A stretch of 64,000 nucleotides of DNA, taken from assembly GCF_900142415.1 (NCBI RefSeq), contig NZ_FRAU01000001.1:675246-739245 (forward strand). Reading direction: 5' to 3'. The stretch comes from Rhodothermus profundi. GTDB taxonomy: Bacteria; Bacteroidota; Rhodothermia; Rhodothermales; Rhodothermaceae. Positions 29,490 to 36,511 of the stretch are shown piece after piece; positions within the stretch are counted from its first letter, which is position 1, and each line of letters opens with the position of its first letter. The translations under genes were made by a program, and so were the position numbers. The notes under the pieces were generated by a model. The model was not told the origin of the DNA, did not search any database, and was given only the letters and a program-made list of their open reading frames with translations.

Positions 29490-29977
29490 GACGCTGCTGC
29501 CGTCGCTGGTTTCGGATAGCGTCGAGCTACTTCTTGCAGATAACGGAGGCGTTCTTCGCTGTGCTGCCGCACAAGATTCAGCGTGGCTCTGGTGCGAATC
29601 TGGTGGTTCAGCTTGAGCTCATCGGTAACAAGCTGGAGAAAGCGCTGCTCCGCCTCCAGGAGCCGGTGGATCATCTCGGCCGGATCGCTGCCCAGGTTGA
29701 AGTCGTCCGGCTCCATATCGACCCCGCTATAGGCCGTGCCGCCCGCGCTGAAGACGACCTCGGCCAGCTTCCCTACGTCCACCCGGGCAATCTTCTGAAA
29801 CTGCTCCAGCCGTTCGGCAATCTCCGCCTCGCCAATCGTGCGAATCACATAGTCGTGCTGATGGTTCAAGGCAATATGCTCGCGAATGATCGGATTGATT
29901 CGTTCAACAGTCTCCTGGCGGGAGAGCGACTTTCCAATGCCGCCCTTGTTGAAAATCAATGTTTTCAGCGAAACCAT
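29486..29977 (-). CDS. Unknown helical protein between trpE and trpS
   Basis: A 163-residue soluble protein of unknown family starting MVSLKTLIFNKGGIGKSLSR. After a short N-terminal segment it is predicted by eye to be mostly helical (ETVERINPIIREHIALNHQH, IAERLEQFQKIARVDVGKLA, EMIHRLLEAEQRFLQLVTDE, then SEERLRYLQEVARRY), which could form a four-helix bundle of ferritin-like type. The KGGIGKS string is not a normal Walker motif context. It lies 24 bases after trpE and its stop overlaps the trpS start by four bases, so it is translated as part of the trp operon. A role in tryptophan metabolism or its control is inference from position only. Confidence 0.8.
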   Translation of the reverse strand: MVSLKTLIFNKGGIGKSLSRQETVERINPIIREHIALNHQHDYVIRTIGEAEIAERLEQFQKIARVDVGKLAEVVFSAGGTAYSGVDMEPDDFNLGSDPAEMIHRLLEAEQRFLQLVTDELKLNHQIRTRATLNLVRQHSEERLRYLQEVARRYPKPATAAAS

Positions 29978-30001
29978 GGTCGGTGCAGGGTTTGGTTACC
30001 T

Positions 30002-31489
30002 TTATAACAAACCGGACGCGGCGACGCGCATGGCCTCGACCAGCGCCCGGGCCTTGTTAACGGTTTCCTCGTACTCCCGTTCGGGCTCACTATCGGCCAC
30101 GATGCCCGCCCCGGCCTGTATGTAGATGGTGCCGTTGCGGACCACCATGGTGCGGATGGCAATGCAGGTGTCCAGGTTGCCCGAAAAATCCATGTACCCG
30201 ACTGCCCCGGCATAGACGCCCCGGCGCGTGGGCTCCAGCTCGTCGATGATCTCCATGGCCCGCACCTTGGGCGCGCCGCTGACCGTGCCGGCTGGAAAGC
30301 AGGCAGCCAGCGCATCAAGCGCATCGTAGCCAGACGCAAGCTCCCCGGACACCAGCGAGACCAGGTGCATTACGTGGGAGTACCGCACGACAAAGGCGAA
30401 CCGATCCACCTGGACGGTGCCGAAGCGACAGACCCGGCCCAGATCGTTCCGGCCCAGATCGACCAGCATCAGATGCTCTGCCTGCTCCTTGGGATCGGCT
30501 TTCAGCTCGGCCTCCAGCGCCTGATCCTCCTCAGGCGTGCGGCCCCGCGGCCGCGTCCCGGCAATGGGCAACACTTCGGCCCGCCCGTGCTCAACGCGCA
30601 CCAGCACTTCCGGTGACGAGCCGATCAGCGCCAGATCCCCGAAGTCGATGTAGAACAGGTAAGGCGACGGATTGACCTGCCGGAGAGCCCGGTATAGATT
30701 GAAGCGGTCGCCCGTATAGGGCATGGCAAATCGCTGTGAGAGAACCACCTGAAAGATGTCCCCCTCATAGATGTACTCCTTGGCCCGGCAAACTGCCTCG
30801 CAGAAGGCGTTGCGTGAAAAGTTGGACGTAAGGGGCGCGGCAGGAAGCGCGACCGGCTCCGGCACTTCCAGCGACGCCTGCGCCAGCATGTCGCTCAGCA
30901 TATCCAGCCGGGCGACCGCCTCGTCATAGGCAGCGTGCAGCTCCGTGTCGGGCTCGACAAAAACCCCGGCCATGAGCACGAGCTGATGGCGCACGTGGTC
31001 GAACGCCACCACCGTATCGTAGAAATTCCAGCGGGCATCCGGCAGCTCCAGGTCATCGGGTGGAGGAGAAGGCAGGTGCTCCAGTTGCCGGACCATATCG
31101 TAGCCCAGATAGCCTACCGCCCCTCCTGTGAAACGCGGCAGCTCCGGCACGCTGACCGGATGGTAGCGCCGAAGCAACTGGCGCATTGTGGTAAAGAAGT
31201 CGGTCGCGCTCTTCTCCGACCGGTCGGGATGGTGCAGCACAACTCGCTCCCCGCGCACTTCTACCCTTAGGTAGGGCCGCGCTCCCAGAAAAGAATAGCG
31301 TCCCAGCTTTTCCCCTCCCTCCACACTTTCCAGCAAAAATGCATCCGGTGCCATGCTGCGGAGCCGGAGAAAGGCCGAAACCGGCGTCAGCAGATCCGCG
31401 CCCACGCGCCGAAAGACGGGCACGAACAGATGCGCGTGGCCGTCTGCTCGATGCGTCTCAATTAATCGGTGGAAGGTCTCGAACGTCAT
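30002..31489 (-). CDS. trpE: Anthranilate synthase component I
   Basis: Makes anthranilate from chorismate using ammonia from TrpG. The ATG at 31489 gives 495 residues starting MTFETFHRLIETHRADGH; the frame runs open to 31600 through the attenuator, which is not coding here. The feedback-inhibition motif LLES is present (DAFLLESVEGGEKLGRYSFL). Catalytic-domain motifs are GTRPRGRTPEED, LMLVDLGRNDLGRV, GTVSGAPKVRAMEIIDELEP and YIQAGAGIVADSEPEREYEE. An AGGGAG ribosome-binding site sits directly before the ATG, ten bases after the terminator U-tract. It is the first structural gene after the trpL leader. Confidence 0.97.
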   Translation of the reverse strand: MTFETFHRLIETHRADGHAHLFVPVFRRVGADLLTPVSAFLRLRSMAPDAFLLESVEGGEKLGRYSFLGARPYLRVEVRGERVVLHHPDRSEKSATDFFTTMRQLLRRYHPVSVPELPRFTGGAVGYLGYDMVRQLEHLPSPPPDDLELPDARWNFYDTVVAFDHVRHQLVLMAGVFVEPDTELHAAYDEAVARLDMLSDMLAQASLEVPEPVALPAAPLTSNFSRNAFCEAVCRAKEYIYEGDIFQVVLSQRFAMPYTGDRFNLYRALRQVNPSPYLFYIDFGDLALIGSSPEVLVRVEHGRAEVLPIAGTRPRGRTPEEDQALEAELKADPKEQAEHLMLVDLGRNDLGRVCRFGTVQVDRFAFVVRYSHVMHLVSLVSGELASGYDALDALAACFPAGTVSGAPKVRAMEIIDELEPTRRGVYAGAVGYMDFSGNLDTCIAIRTMVVRNGTIYIQAGAGIVADSEPEREYEETVNKARALVEAMRVAASGLL

Positions 31490-31498
31490 CTCCCTAAC

Positions 31499-31529
31499 AA
31501 AAAAGCCCACCGCGAAGCTTGCGGTGGGC
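31499..31529 (-). terminator. trp attenuator: intrinsic terminator
   Basis: On the minus strand GCCCACCGC, a seven-base loop AAGCTTC and GCGGTGGGC form a perfect 9-bp stem, followed by six T residues (plus-strand A-run 31499-31504). It ends ten bases before the trpE ATG. Its 5' arm overlaps a CGGCCCACC block (31523-31531) that can instead pair with GGTGGGCCG inside the leader gene (31571-31579), giving a competing 9-bp antiterminator. Confidence 0.9.
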
Positions 31530-31557
31530 CGTCTTGTTTCCCGTACAGGATGCATCA

Positions 31558-31641
31558 TCAGGCACGTGCGCGGCCCACCACGGCGGGGGTAAACCACCAC
31601 CAGCCATAATAGTGGGCGCTATGATACGCAACGTGCCGCAT
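31558..31641 (-). CDS. trpL: trp operon leader peptide with WWW
   Basis: A 27-codon reading frame beginning ATG at 31641 and ending TGA at 31558-31560. The peptide starts MRHVAYHSAH, continues YYGWWWFTPA and ends VVGRARA. Codons 14-16 are three consecutive TGG (31594-31602). AAGG lies nine bases upstream of the ATG as a weak ribosome-binding site. Segment 1 (GCCCAC, 31612-31617, codons 9-10) can pair with GTGGGC of segment 2. Segment 2 (GGTGGGCCG) can instead pair with segment 3, the terminator's 5' arm. A ribosome stalled at the Trp codons would mask segment 1 and favour antitermination, the classical trp mechanism. All pairings are seen in the sequence; the function is inferred. Confidence 0.9.
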   Translation of the reverse strand: MRHVAYHSAHYYGWWWFTPAVVGRARA

Positions 31642-32018
31642 CGTGGCCTTAAAGATACGACGCGATCGCGTTCCTGCACAACCCGTTCCTTGAAAAATCG
31701 GCAAACCGTGCGTGTGACTTAAAGGGGTGTGTTCAAGAAAAGTCCCTGCGTTCCTGTCTGCGACGCGTGCCGGTTCGTAGCAAGCCACGGCGCAAAGCGA
31801 AGTGGCGTACCCGGAAACAACACGGCGCCGGCGCTTCGCAGGCAGCCCTGTCGAACCTGCGGGATCTTCTTGCCGACCACACCACGATCCTGCATGCACG
31901 CTGGCCGATAGTCGGAGAGAAAGAACGTGCCGCCTTGCTTTCCGGCCGCCCATCTGGCAGGCAGTTGCCCGGAGCGTCCCGGCCTTTCGACAGCCTCCAG
32001 CGTGCCCTCATGCCTTTC
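31642..32018. other. Intergenic region upstream of the trp leader
   Basis: About 375 bases with no recognised gene. Several overlapping open frames exist on both strands, but none resembles a known protein or has a convincing ribosome-binding site. It must contain the trp promoter on the minus strand. A TATCTTTA block at 31651-31658 resembles the Bacteroidota TAnnTTTG element but lies too close to the trpL ATG to be convincing. Confidence 0.5.
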
Positions 32019-32187
32019 GCCGCAGCACCCTTCAACCGATGCGCCATTTCTCCCATAACATCCTGAATGTTCAGCCATTCCTCCCCCATCGTCCCTCTTG
32101 ACAATGTGTGTGTGTTAACTAGGGGTGCGCGGCCGGTCGTCTGGCCCGCACCCCCGGCGGCCGGCCTAGGGCCCATCGGGTGCGAAC
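32019..32187 (+). repeat. Long leader repeat, copy A (upstream of Cys-peptide 1)
   Basis: A 169-base block almost identical to 33639-33807 (about 12 mismatches by eye, exact offset 1,620). It contains TTGACAATGTGTGTGTGTT (32098-32116), a potential -35 region, then a hairpin: GGGTGCG-c-GGCCGG, loop TCGT, CTGGCC-CGCACCC (32123-32153), and ends with GGGCCCATCGGGTGCGAAC. The G-T wobble here against the A-T pair in copy B keeps the stem. It lies 24 bases before the peptide ATG. Confidence 0.85.
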
Positions 32188-32211
32188 CATTCAGATCAGA
32201 GAAAGCGTACG

Positions 32212-32451
32212 ATGAAACAGGGAATCTCTTTGCCCACAATGCTAACCATAGTCGTGTTGGGCTTACTGAGCAATCTTTTTGCTCCCAGAGTCAGTTTTTC
32301 AGAACCTTCTATTCTATGTGCCTGGGAAACAGAAGAATGTGCCAGCGTCGTCTTTCAGTACACGGATCGCTGGGTCTTAGAGATTCGTTGTGGTAACGAA
32401 ACGCATCTATACGAAGGATCCGGCATATGGCCAGGCTTCTGCCCCGAATAA
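32212..32451 (+). CDS. Small secreted four-cysteine protein 1
   Basis: A 79-residue protein with a signal peptide (MKQGISLPTMLTIVVLGLLS...) and a mature part of about 45 residues containing four cysteines in the order C-x6-C-x16-C-x16-C-P-E (CAWETEEC ... EIRC ... GFCPE). The same pattern occurs in the broken copy at 37928-38144, so it defines a small family; I do not recognise it from elsewhere. Two disulfides are plausible for an exported protein. It overlaps the following propeller gene by 25 bases, in another frame, so their translation may be coupled. Unlike the other two peptides it has no AAAGGAGG site, only a purine-rich AGAGAAAG. Confidence 0.7.
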   Translation: MKQGISLPTMLTIVVLGLLSNLFAPRVSFSEPSILCAWETEECASVVFQYTDRWVLEIRCGNETHLYEGSGIWPGFCPE

Positions 32452-33518
32452 CCGGCAGTCTGCTGGGTTGCCTCTTGCTGGTCTTCGAGCTCAGGGGACA
32501 GGCGCCTATTGCCTTGTCCCCTGAGCTCATTCTGAGCGGTGAACAATTCGGCAAAGCCGTTGCCCTTGCAGTCGATCGACGTGGTCGCGTTCTGGTAGCG
32601 GACGCGCGGGCTTACCAGATCGTATTGTTCGACTCAGCTGGAGCGGCACTCGACACGCTGGGCCGACGGGGCGAGGGTCCCGGGGAATTCCAGTTTCCAC
32701 CGCGTCATCTCACTTACCAGCCCGACACAGACGTGCTCTATGCCCTGGAGCTTTTCAGCGGCCGCGTGCACGCCTGGCGCCTGTCTCCTGCAACCAAATG
32801 GATTGGGACGCGCTCGCTGGTCGCCTCGCTCAGCGACGCCCAACGGGTCGAGGCCGTATGGGCCTGGGGAGCCGACACGCTCGTGCTGCGGGTCGTCGAA
32901 CGTCGCCGGGGTCGCAACGTCCATAATCTCGAAGCTCTTCGATGGTACCACTGGACCCAACGCACACAAGTGGCCCTTTTCGCGCTGCGTCCTGCCGAAG
33001 CCATTCGCACAGAAGTATCCTATACTATACTCCCTTTCCTGGCGCGCACGCTGGTAGACGTGCGCCCGGGTCAGGGCATTGCCTGGCTCTGGAGCGACAG
33101 CCTCATCGTGCACATTTACGATCCCAGAAGCCAACGCTGGGCACACCTTCCCTTTCGGATTACGCGACGCCTCCCGTTTACACAGACGCAATGGCAGCAG
33201 GCCGTGGACCGGATGCGACGGCTGGCTCCCCCGAGGTACAAATCCCTTGTCTATCCTCGTCCCCAGCGCAATTACTGGCCCTACACCGATGATTTGCTGC
33301 TGGACGACCAGCGACGCGTGTGGCTCCGGCTGCAACAGGGACCAGAAGTCACAGACCAGACCGTGTATCTGGTGGTTTCCGAAAAAGACCAACGCCAGAT
33401 TGTTCTGGAAGGCTCCGTTAATCTGGAAGTTGTGCAACAGGGACAGGCCTGGGGCATCAGGAATGCCCCCGATGGCCTCAAAGAAGTGGTTCGTTATCGA
33501 TTGCCTTTTGACCGGTGA
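32427..33518 (+). CDS. 6-bladed beta-propeller protein 1
   Basis: A 363-residue secreted protein (MARLLPRITGSLLGCLLLVF signal, cleavage near LRGQ). It has the repeat pattern of Bacteroidota 6-bladed beta-propeller (NHL/TolB-like) proteins: VLVADARAYQIVLFDSAGA, LGRRGEGPGEFQFPPRHLTY and later blades. The GPGEF motif is shared with four other genes in the cluster. The closest paralogue is the interrupted gene at 38086: both have the sequence WPYxDDLLLDD near the end. No enzymatic residues are recognised; the usual role of such propellers is ligand or protein binding. Start chosen because the ATG overlaps the end of peptide 1 and gives a good signal peptide. Confidence 0.85.
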   Translation: MARLLPRITGSLLGCLLLVFELRGQAPIALSPELILSGEQFGKAVALAVDRRGRVLVADARAYQIVLFDSAGAALDTLGRRGEGPGEFQFPPRHLTYQPDTDVLYALELFSGRVHAWRLSPATKWIGTRSLVASLSDAQRVEAVWAWGADTLVLRVVERRRGRNVHNLEALRWYHWTQRTQVALFALRPAEAIRTEVSYTILPFLARTLVDVRPGQGIAWLWSDSLIVHIYDPRSQRWAHLPFRITRRLPFTQTQWQQAVDRMRRLAPPRYKSLVYPRPQRNYWPYTDDLLLDDQRRVWLRLQQGPEVTDQTVYLVVSEKDQRQIVLEGSVNLEVVQQGQAWGIRNAPDGLKEVVRYRLPFDR

Positions 33519-33638
33519 TCATATGACGAATACGGGAATCCCATCGCTCAGATCACATCTATGAGGATGCACCCTAAGACTGTTCCGGACACCCTCTTGC
33601 CGTCCGGCTTCATTCAGAACTCCTGTCGAATCCCCTCA

Positions 33639-33807
33639 GCCGCAGCACCCTTCAACCGATGCGCCTTTCTTCCCATAACGTCCTGAATGTTCAGCCATTC
33701 CTCCCCCATCGTCCCTCTTGACAATGTGTGTGTGTTATTTCCGGGTGCGAGGCCAGTCGTCTGGCCCGCACCCCCGGCGGCCGGCCCGGGGCCCATCGGG
33801 TGCGAAC
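33639..33807 (+). repeat. Long leader repeat, copy B (upstream of small peptide 2)
   Basis: Second copy of the 169-base block of 32019-32187. The hairpin is GGGTGCG-a-GGCCAG, loop TCGT, CTGGCC-CGCACCC (33743-33773), with fully Watson-Crick stems apart from one bulged A. After the shared end GGGTGCGAAC the sequence runs into AAAGGAGGTGCACT and the ATG at 33832. A minus-strand frame across both copies reads MGEEWLNIQDVMG, but it is short and probably fortuitous. Confidence 0.85.
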
Positions 33808-33831
33808 TACAAATCTTAAAGGAGGTGCACT

Positions 33832-34080
33832 ATGAAACGCTTGCTGCTTCCCTTCGCCCTTATCCTCTCGCTGCTGGGCAGCCTGTTGTTGCTTGATACC
33901 GCAACGCGCACGGAAGTAGTGACCAACGCGGCTGCCCTGATCACACCTACGGAAGCCTGTGCAGGAGGCTGCGAAGAAGCCGACTGCCCTGGTAGTGGTG
34001 CGCCATGTTGCGAAGAGTCGTGGTTATTTGGACTTATCAAAAAGGTAAAAACGTACGAGGCACCTACTCCTCCTAATTGA
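33832..34080 (+). CDS. Small secreted cysteine-rich peptide 2 (NVEALA-like)
   Basis: An 82-residue precursor with a strong AAAGGAGGTG ribosome-binding site. The signal segment MKRLLLPFALILSLLGSLLL is followed by TRTEVVTNAAALITPTEA and a Cys/Gly/Glu-rich core, CAGGCEEADCPGSGAPCC, then a basic-hydrophobic tail (FGLIKKVKTYEAP). The TNAAALI stretch recalls the NVEALA peptides that sit beside 6-bladed propeller genes in Bacteroidales; this link is inference. Five cysteines are present (C-x3-C-x5-C-x6-CC). A terminator hairpin follows. The function is unknown; a secreted, possibly processed peptide is the likeliest reading. Confidence 0.7.
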   Translation: MKRLLLPFALILSLLGSLLLLDTATRTEVVTNAAALITPTEACAGGCEEADCPGSGAPCCEESWLFGLIKKVKTYEAPTPPN

Positions 34081-34108
34081 ACAACCATTTCCAAATCAGC
34101 ATTGCTCG

Positions 34109-34143
34109 AGAGGATGGATCATTACTCAAATGATCCATCCTCT
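34109..34143 (+). terminator. Hairpin terminator after small peptide 2
   Basis: A perfect 15-bp stem, AGAGGATGGATCATT (34109-34123) paired with 34129-34143 across an ACTCA loop, followed by TATTATC. It lies 28 bases past the peptide stop. Termination here, or partial readthrough, would make the peptide transcript far more abundant than the downstream propeller gene. Confidence 0.7.
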
Positions 34144-34169
34144 TATTATCTAACACCAATAACAAACAA

Positions 34170-35261
34170 ATGGATATCATGACAAAAAAACATATATTGA
34201 AGATTGCAATTGTTCTACTAACTCTATCCGGTTTTGGCGTGGCGTTCAGCATCTTGTCTCTTCCAGGGAAATTACCTGAGATCAAACTTTCCGATCAAAT
34301 GCCTCCTCCCCAGCCCCAAGCACTTACTGATCGTCGAATAGCCAATGTTCTACTAAAGCGTGTTCAAGTATTAGGCAATACACCAGAAACTTTCCTAAAC
34401 TATGTTGATTTTATCAAAATAGGCCCTCGAAAAACTGTTTATGTCTTTGACAGGGGAGTTAACCAAGTTATTCAGTTTGACCTGAATACAGGACAAATAG
34501 TACAACGTTATGGCAAAGGACTAGGAAAAGGACCTGGAGAATTTAATGTAGTTACTGATTTTGAAGTAGACAATGACGGATATGTTTATGTTTGCGATTC
34601 AGAAAATAGTCGCATTACAATATTTTCCCCAAATGGATCATTGTTATCTACCTTATCACTCTCCAGTCCTCCATTAGGAATTGCTCTGTTAAAAGACAAA
34701 TACATTGCAGTGCAACTAATAGATCCAAAGAACGATGCCTTATTTGAGATATATCAACTTGAAAAGAATCGCGATAAGTATAAACTAAAACTTATAAAAC
34801 GATTTGGCAAATTTTTTGAAAAGCAAGCAGCTTTAGGACTACTATTGAATGGTTTAATTACAGGTTCTGACACTTTCTTTGTGTATGCACCACGGCGAAT
34901 TGGCTGGCTTACAGCATTCAGACTCGACGGAACGTTGCTGTATCACAGAACTACTATTGATCCTATTCCTGTTCCTAAGCTCATTCGCCAGGGAGCAGTA
35001 ACAAGGGTAGATCGGAATGCTCCTCGAGCAACCTTCGAAGTAGTTATTGATGGAAATAAAGTTTATCTTTATGCAGGTAAAGTAAAAATGGAATCAAACA
35101 GCATATATATGATTGATCTATATGATGCATATACTGGAGATTATTTATTTTCTATTCCTTTGCCGGAACGATTTGGTTTATTAGCCATTCGCGACTCTTT
35201 AATTTATGCAACACAGGACACTGTGGTTACGGTATGGCACTGGCAATTAAAGGAGGATTAA
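34170..35261 (+). CDS. 6-bladed beta-propeller protein 2 (AT-rich)
   Basis: A 363-residue secreted or membrane-tethered protein; N-terminal hydrophobic segment ILKIAIVLLTLSGFGVAFSI. Blade motifs include VYVFDRGVNQVIQFDLNTG, YGKGLGKGPGEFNVVTDFEV, VYVCDSENSRITIFSPNG and a late RRIGWLTAFRLDG. The alternative ATG at 34179 would shorten it by three residues. The gene is visibly AT-rich (codons such as AAA, ATA, TTA are common), in contrast with the GC-rich propeller genes on both sides, suggesting separate acquisition. It follows the peptide 2 terminator. No catalytic residues are recognised. Confidence 0.85.
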   Translation: MDIMTKKHILKIAIVLLTLSGFGVAFSILSLPGKLPEIKLSDQMPPPQPQALTDRRIANVLLKRVQVLGNTPETFLNYVDFIKIGPRKTVYVFDRGVNQVIQFDLNTGQIVQRYGKGLGKGPGEFNVVTDFEVDNDGYVYVCDSENSRITIFSPNGSLLSTLSLSSPPLGIALLKDKYIAVQLIDPKNDALFEIYQLEKNRDKYKLKLIKRFGKFFEKQAALGLLLNGLITGSDTFFVYAPRRIGWLTAFRLDGTLLYHRTTIDPIPVPKLIRQGAVTRVDRNAPRATFEVVIDGNKVYLYAGKVKMESNSIYMIDLYDAYTGDYLFSIPLPERFGLLAIRDSLIYATQDTVVTVWHWQLKED

Positions 35262-35374
35262 GTATTATATAGTCGGTTGCGTAGCGCCTCTTTATAAAAT
35301 AGGCCGGATAATCATGAATCCAAACCTGGCGTTCCTCTGAAAACACTAAACGCCTCAAGTGCCGGACAATCGCT

Positions 35375-36370
35375 ATGCAGGCTTTTGCAGGCAGCTACCT
35401 GCACGCAGCGATCGGGTTGTTGGCTGGAGTTGCATACCTGCTGCCAGTCGACCGCATCTATCGCTCCGTGCAGTGGGAGCTACTCTGGGAAGTGGGCGAA
35501 CCCGTCCTGCTCAACCCGGTGCAGGTAGAGATAGGTCCAGGCGGACGCGTGTACGTGATGGACTACGGCACGTTTCGGCTGCACGTCTTCACCCCGGACG
35601 GGCAGCTTCATCGCACCATAGGCCAGGGCGAAGGACAGGGCCCCGGCGAATTCAGCCATCCCATCGACTTTGTCATCGATGCCCGGGGCCGCATCTGGGT
35701 CCTGGACGCCACCACGGCACGGGTGACCATCTTCTCGACAAGCGGCTCCTTGGATACGCTCTGGACGTTGCCCTTTCCCGCCAGTCGGCTGGCCCTTTCG
35801 CCCGACAGCCGGCACTACGCACTCTTTCCGATCTCCCCGCGCCGTGAAGGGGCTTTCGCGCTGTTCCGAGACGGCCAACTGCTCGGCTTTTTCGGACAAC
35901 TGGCAGCCGATCAGGTGCAACGCTGGATTGCTTTCGACGGCCGACTGATGGGCGATCGAGAAGGTTTCTACTACACAGCCATTCGCGCTGGATGGGTCGC
36001 CTCGTTCGACTGGAACGGCCGCGTGCGCTTTTCGTGGACCAGCATCGAACCGGTGCCTTTTCCGCAACCCGAGCGCACGCCCGAAGGGGGCCTGCGCCTC
36101 ACGCGGCGCCATCGTTTCGTATCGTACGACATAGCACCGGGGCCGCATCCGGAGACGTTTGCCGTGATGGGGTTGCTACCGGTCGATGGACGTTACCGTG
36201 CCGTCATCGACGTGTATCACCGCCAGGATGGGCGCTACTGCTACAGCCTCCAGCTACCCCGAGGCGGCTCCGGCTTCACGTTTCACGGAAATCGGCTCTA
36301 TCTGGTCAATCGTATCGCCTTGCTGGCCTACCGCCTGGAAGGAAACACGGCCTGCCCTCCAGCAAAATAG
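35375..36370 (+). CDS. 6-bladed beta-propeller protein 3
   Basis: A 331-residue protein with an N-terminal hydrophobic segment (HAAIGLLAGVAYLLPVD) that may act as signal or anchor. Blades show VYVMDYGTFRLHVFTPDG, IGQGEGQGPGEFSHPIDFVI, RIWVLDATTARVTIFSTSG and AIRAGWVASFDWNGRVRFSW. The last motif aligns with the corresponding part of propeller 2 (RRIGWLTAFRLDG), and GPGEF is in the same place, so the two are paralogues despite very different base composition. Function unknown; probably periplasmic. The GC content is like the genome average. Confidence 0.85.
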   Translation: MQAFAGSYLHAAIGLLAGVAYLLPVDRIYRSVQWELLWEVGEPVLLNPVQVEIGPGGRVYVMDYGTFRLHVFTPDGQLHRTIGQGEGQGPGEFSHPIDFVIDARGRIWVLDATTARVTIFSTSGSLDTLWTLPFPASRLALSPDSRHYALFPISPRREGAFALFRDGQLLGFFGQLAADQVQRWIAFDGRLMGDREGFYYTAIRAGWVASFDWNGRVRFSWTSIEPVPFPQPERTPEGGLRLTRRHRFVSYDIAPGPHPETFAVMGLLPVDGRYRAVIDVYHRQDGRYCYSLQLPRGGSGFTFHGNRLYLVNRIALLAYRLEGNTACPPAK

Positions 36371-36511
36371 TAGCGACAAAAAGTCGTTAGTTGCTGCCAA
36401 ACCTGGAGTTTGACACGAGATAAGAATATCTTAGTCACAGGAAAATCCAGAGTTATAGCCCAGATACATGAGGCGATTGCACACCCTATCCACAACCTGA
36501 ATAAGTTTACT

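Noticed and set aside
31490-31600. N-terminal extension of trpE through the attenuator
   Set aside because: The region is occupied by the terminator stem and its competing arm; the ATG at 31489 with AGGGAG before it gives the normal TrpE N-terminus.
32023-32090. Minus-strand frame reading MGEEWLNIQDVMG in both leader repeat copies, resembling an excisionase-type start
   Set aside because: Only about 20-30 codons are shared and the copies diverge afterwards; too short to support an HTH gene.
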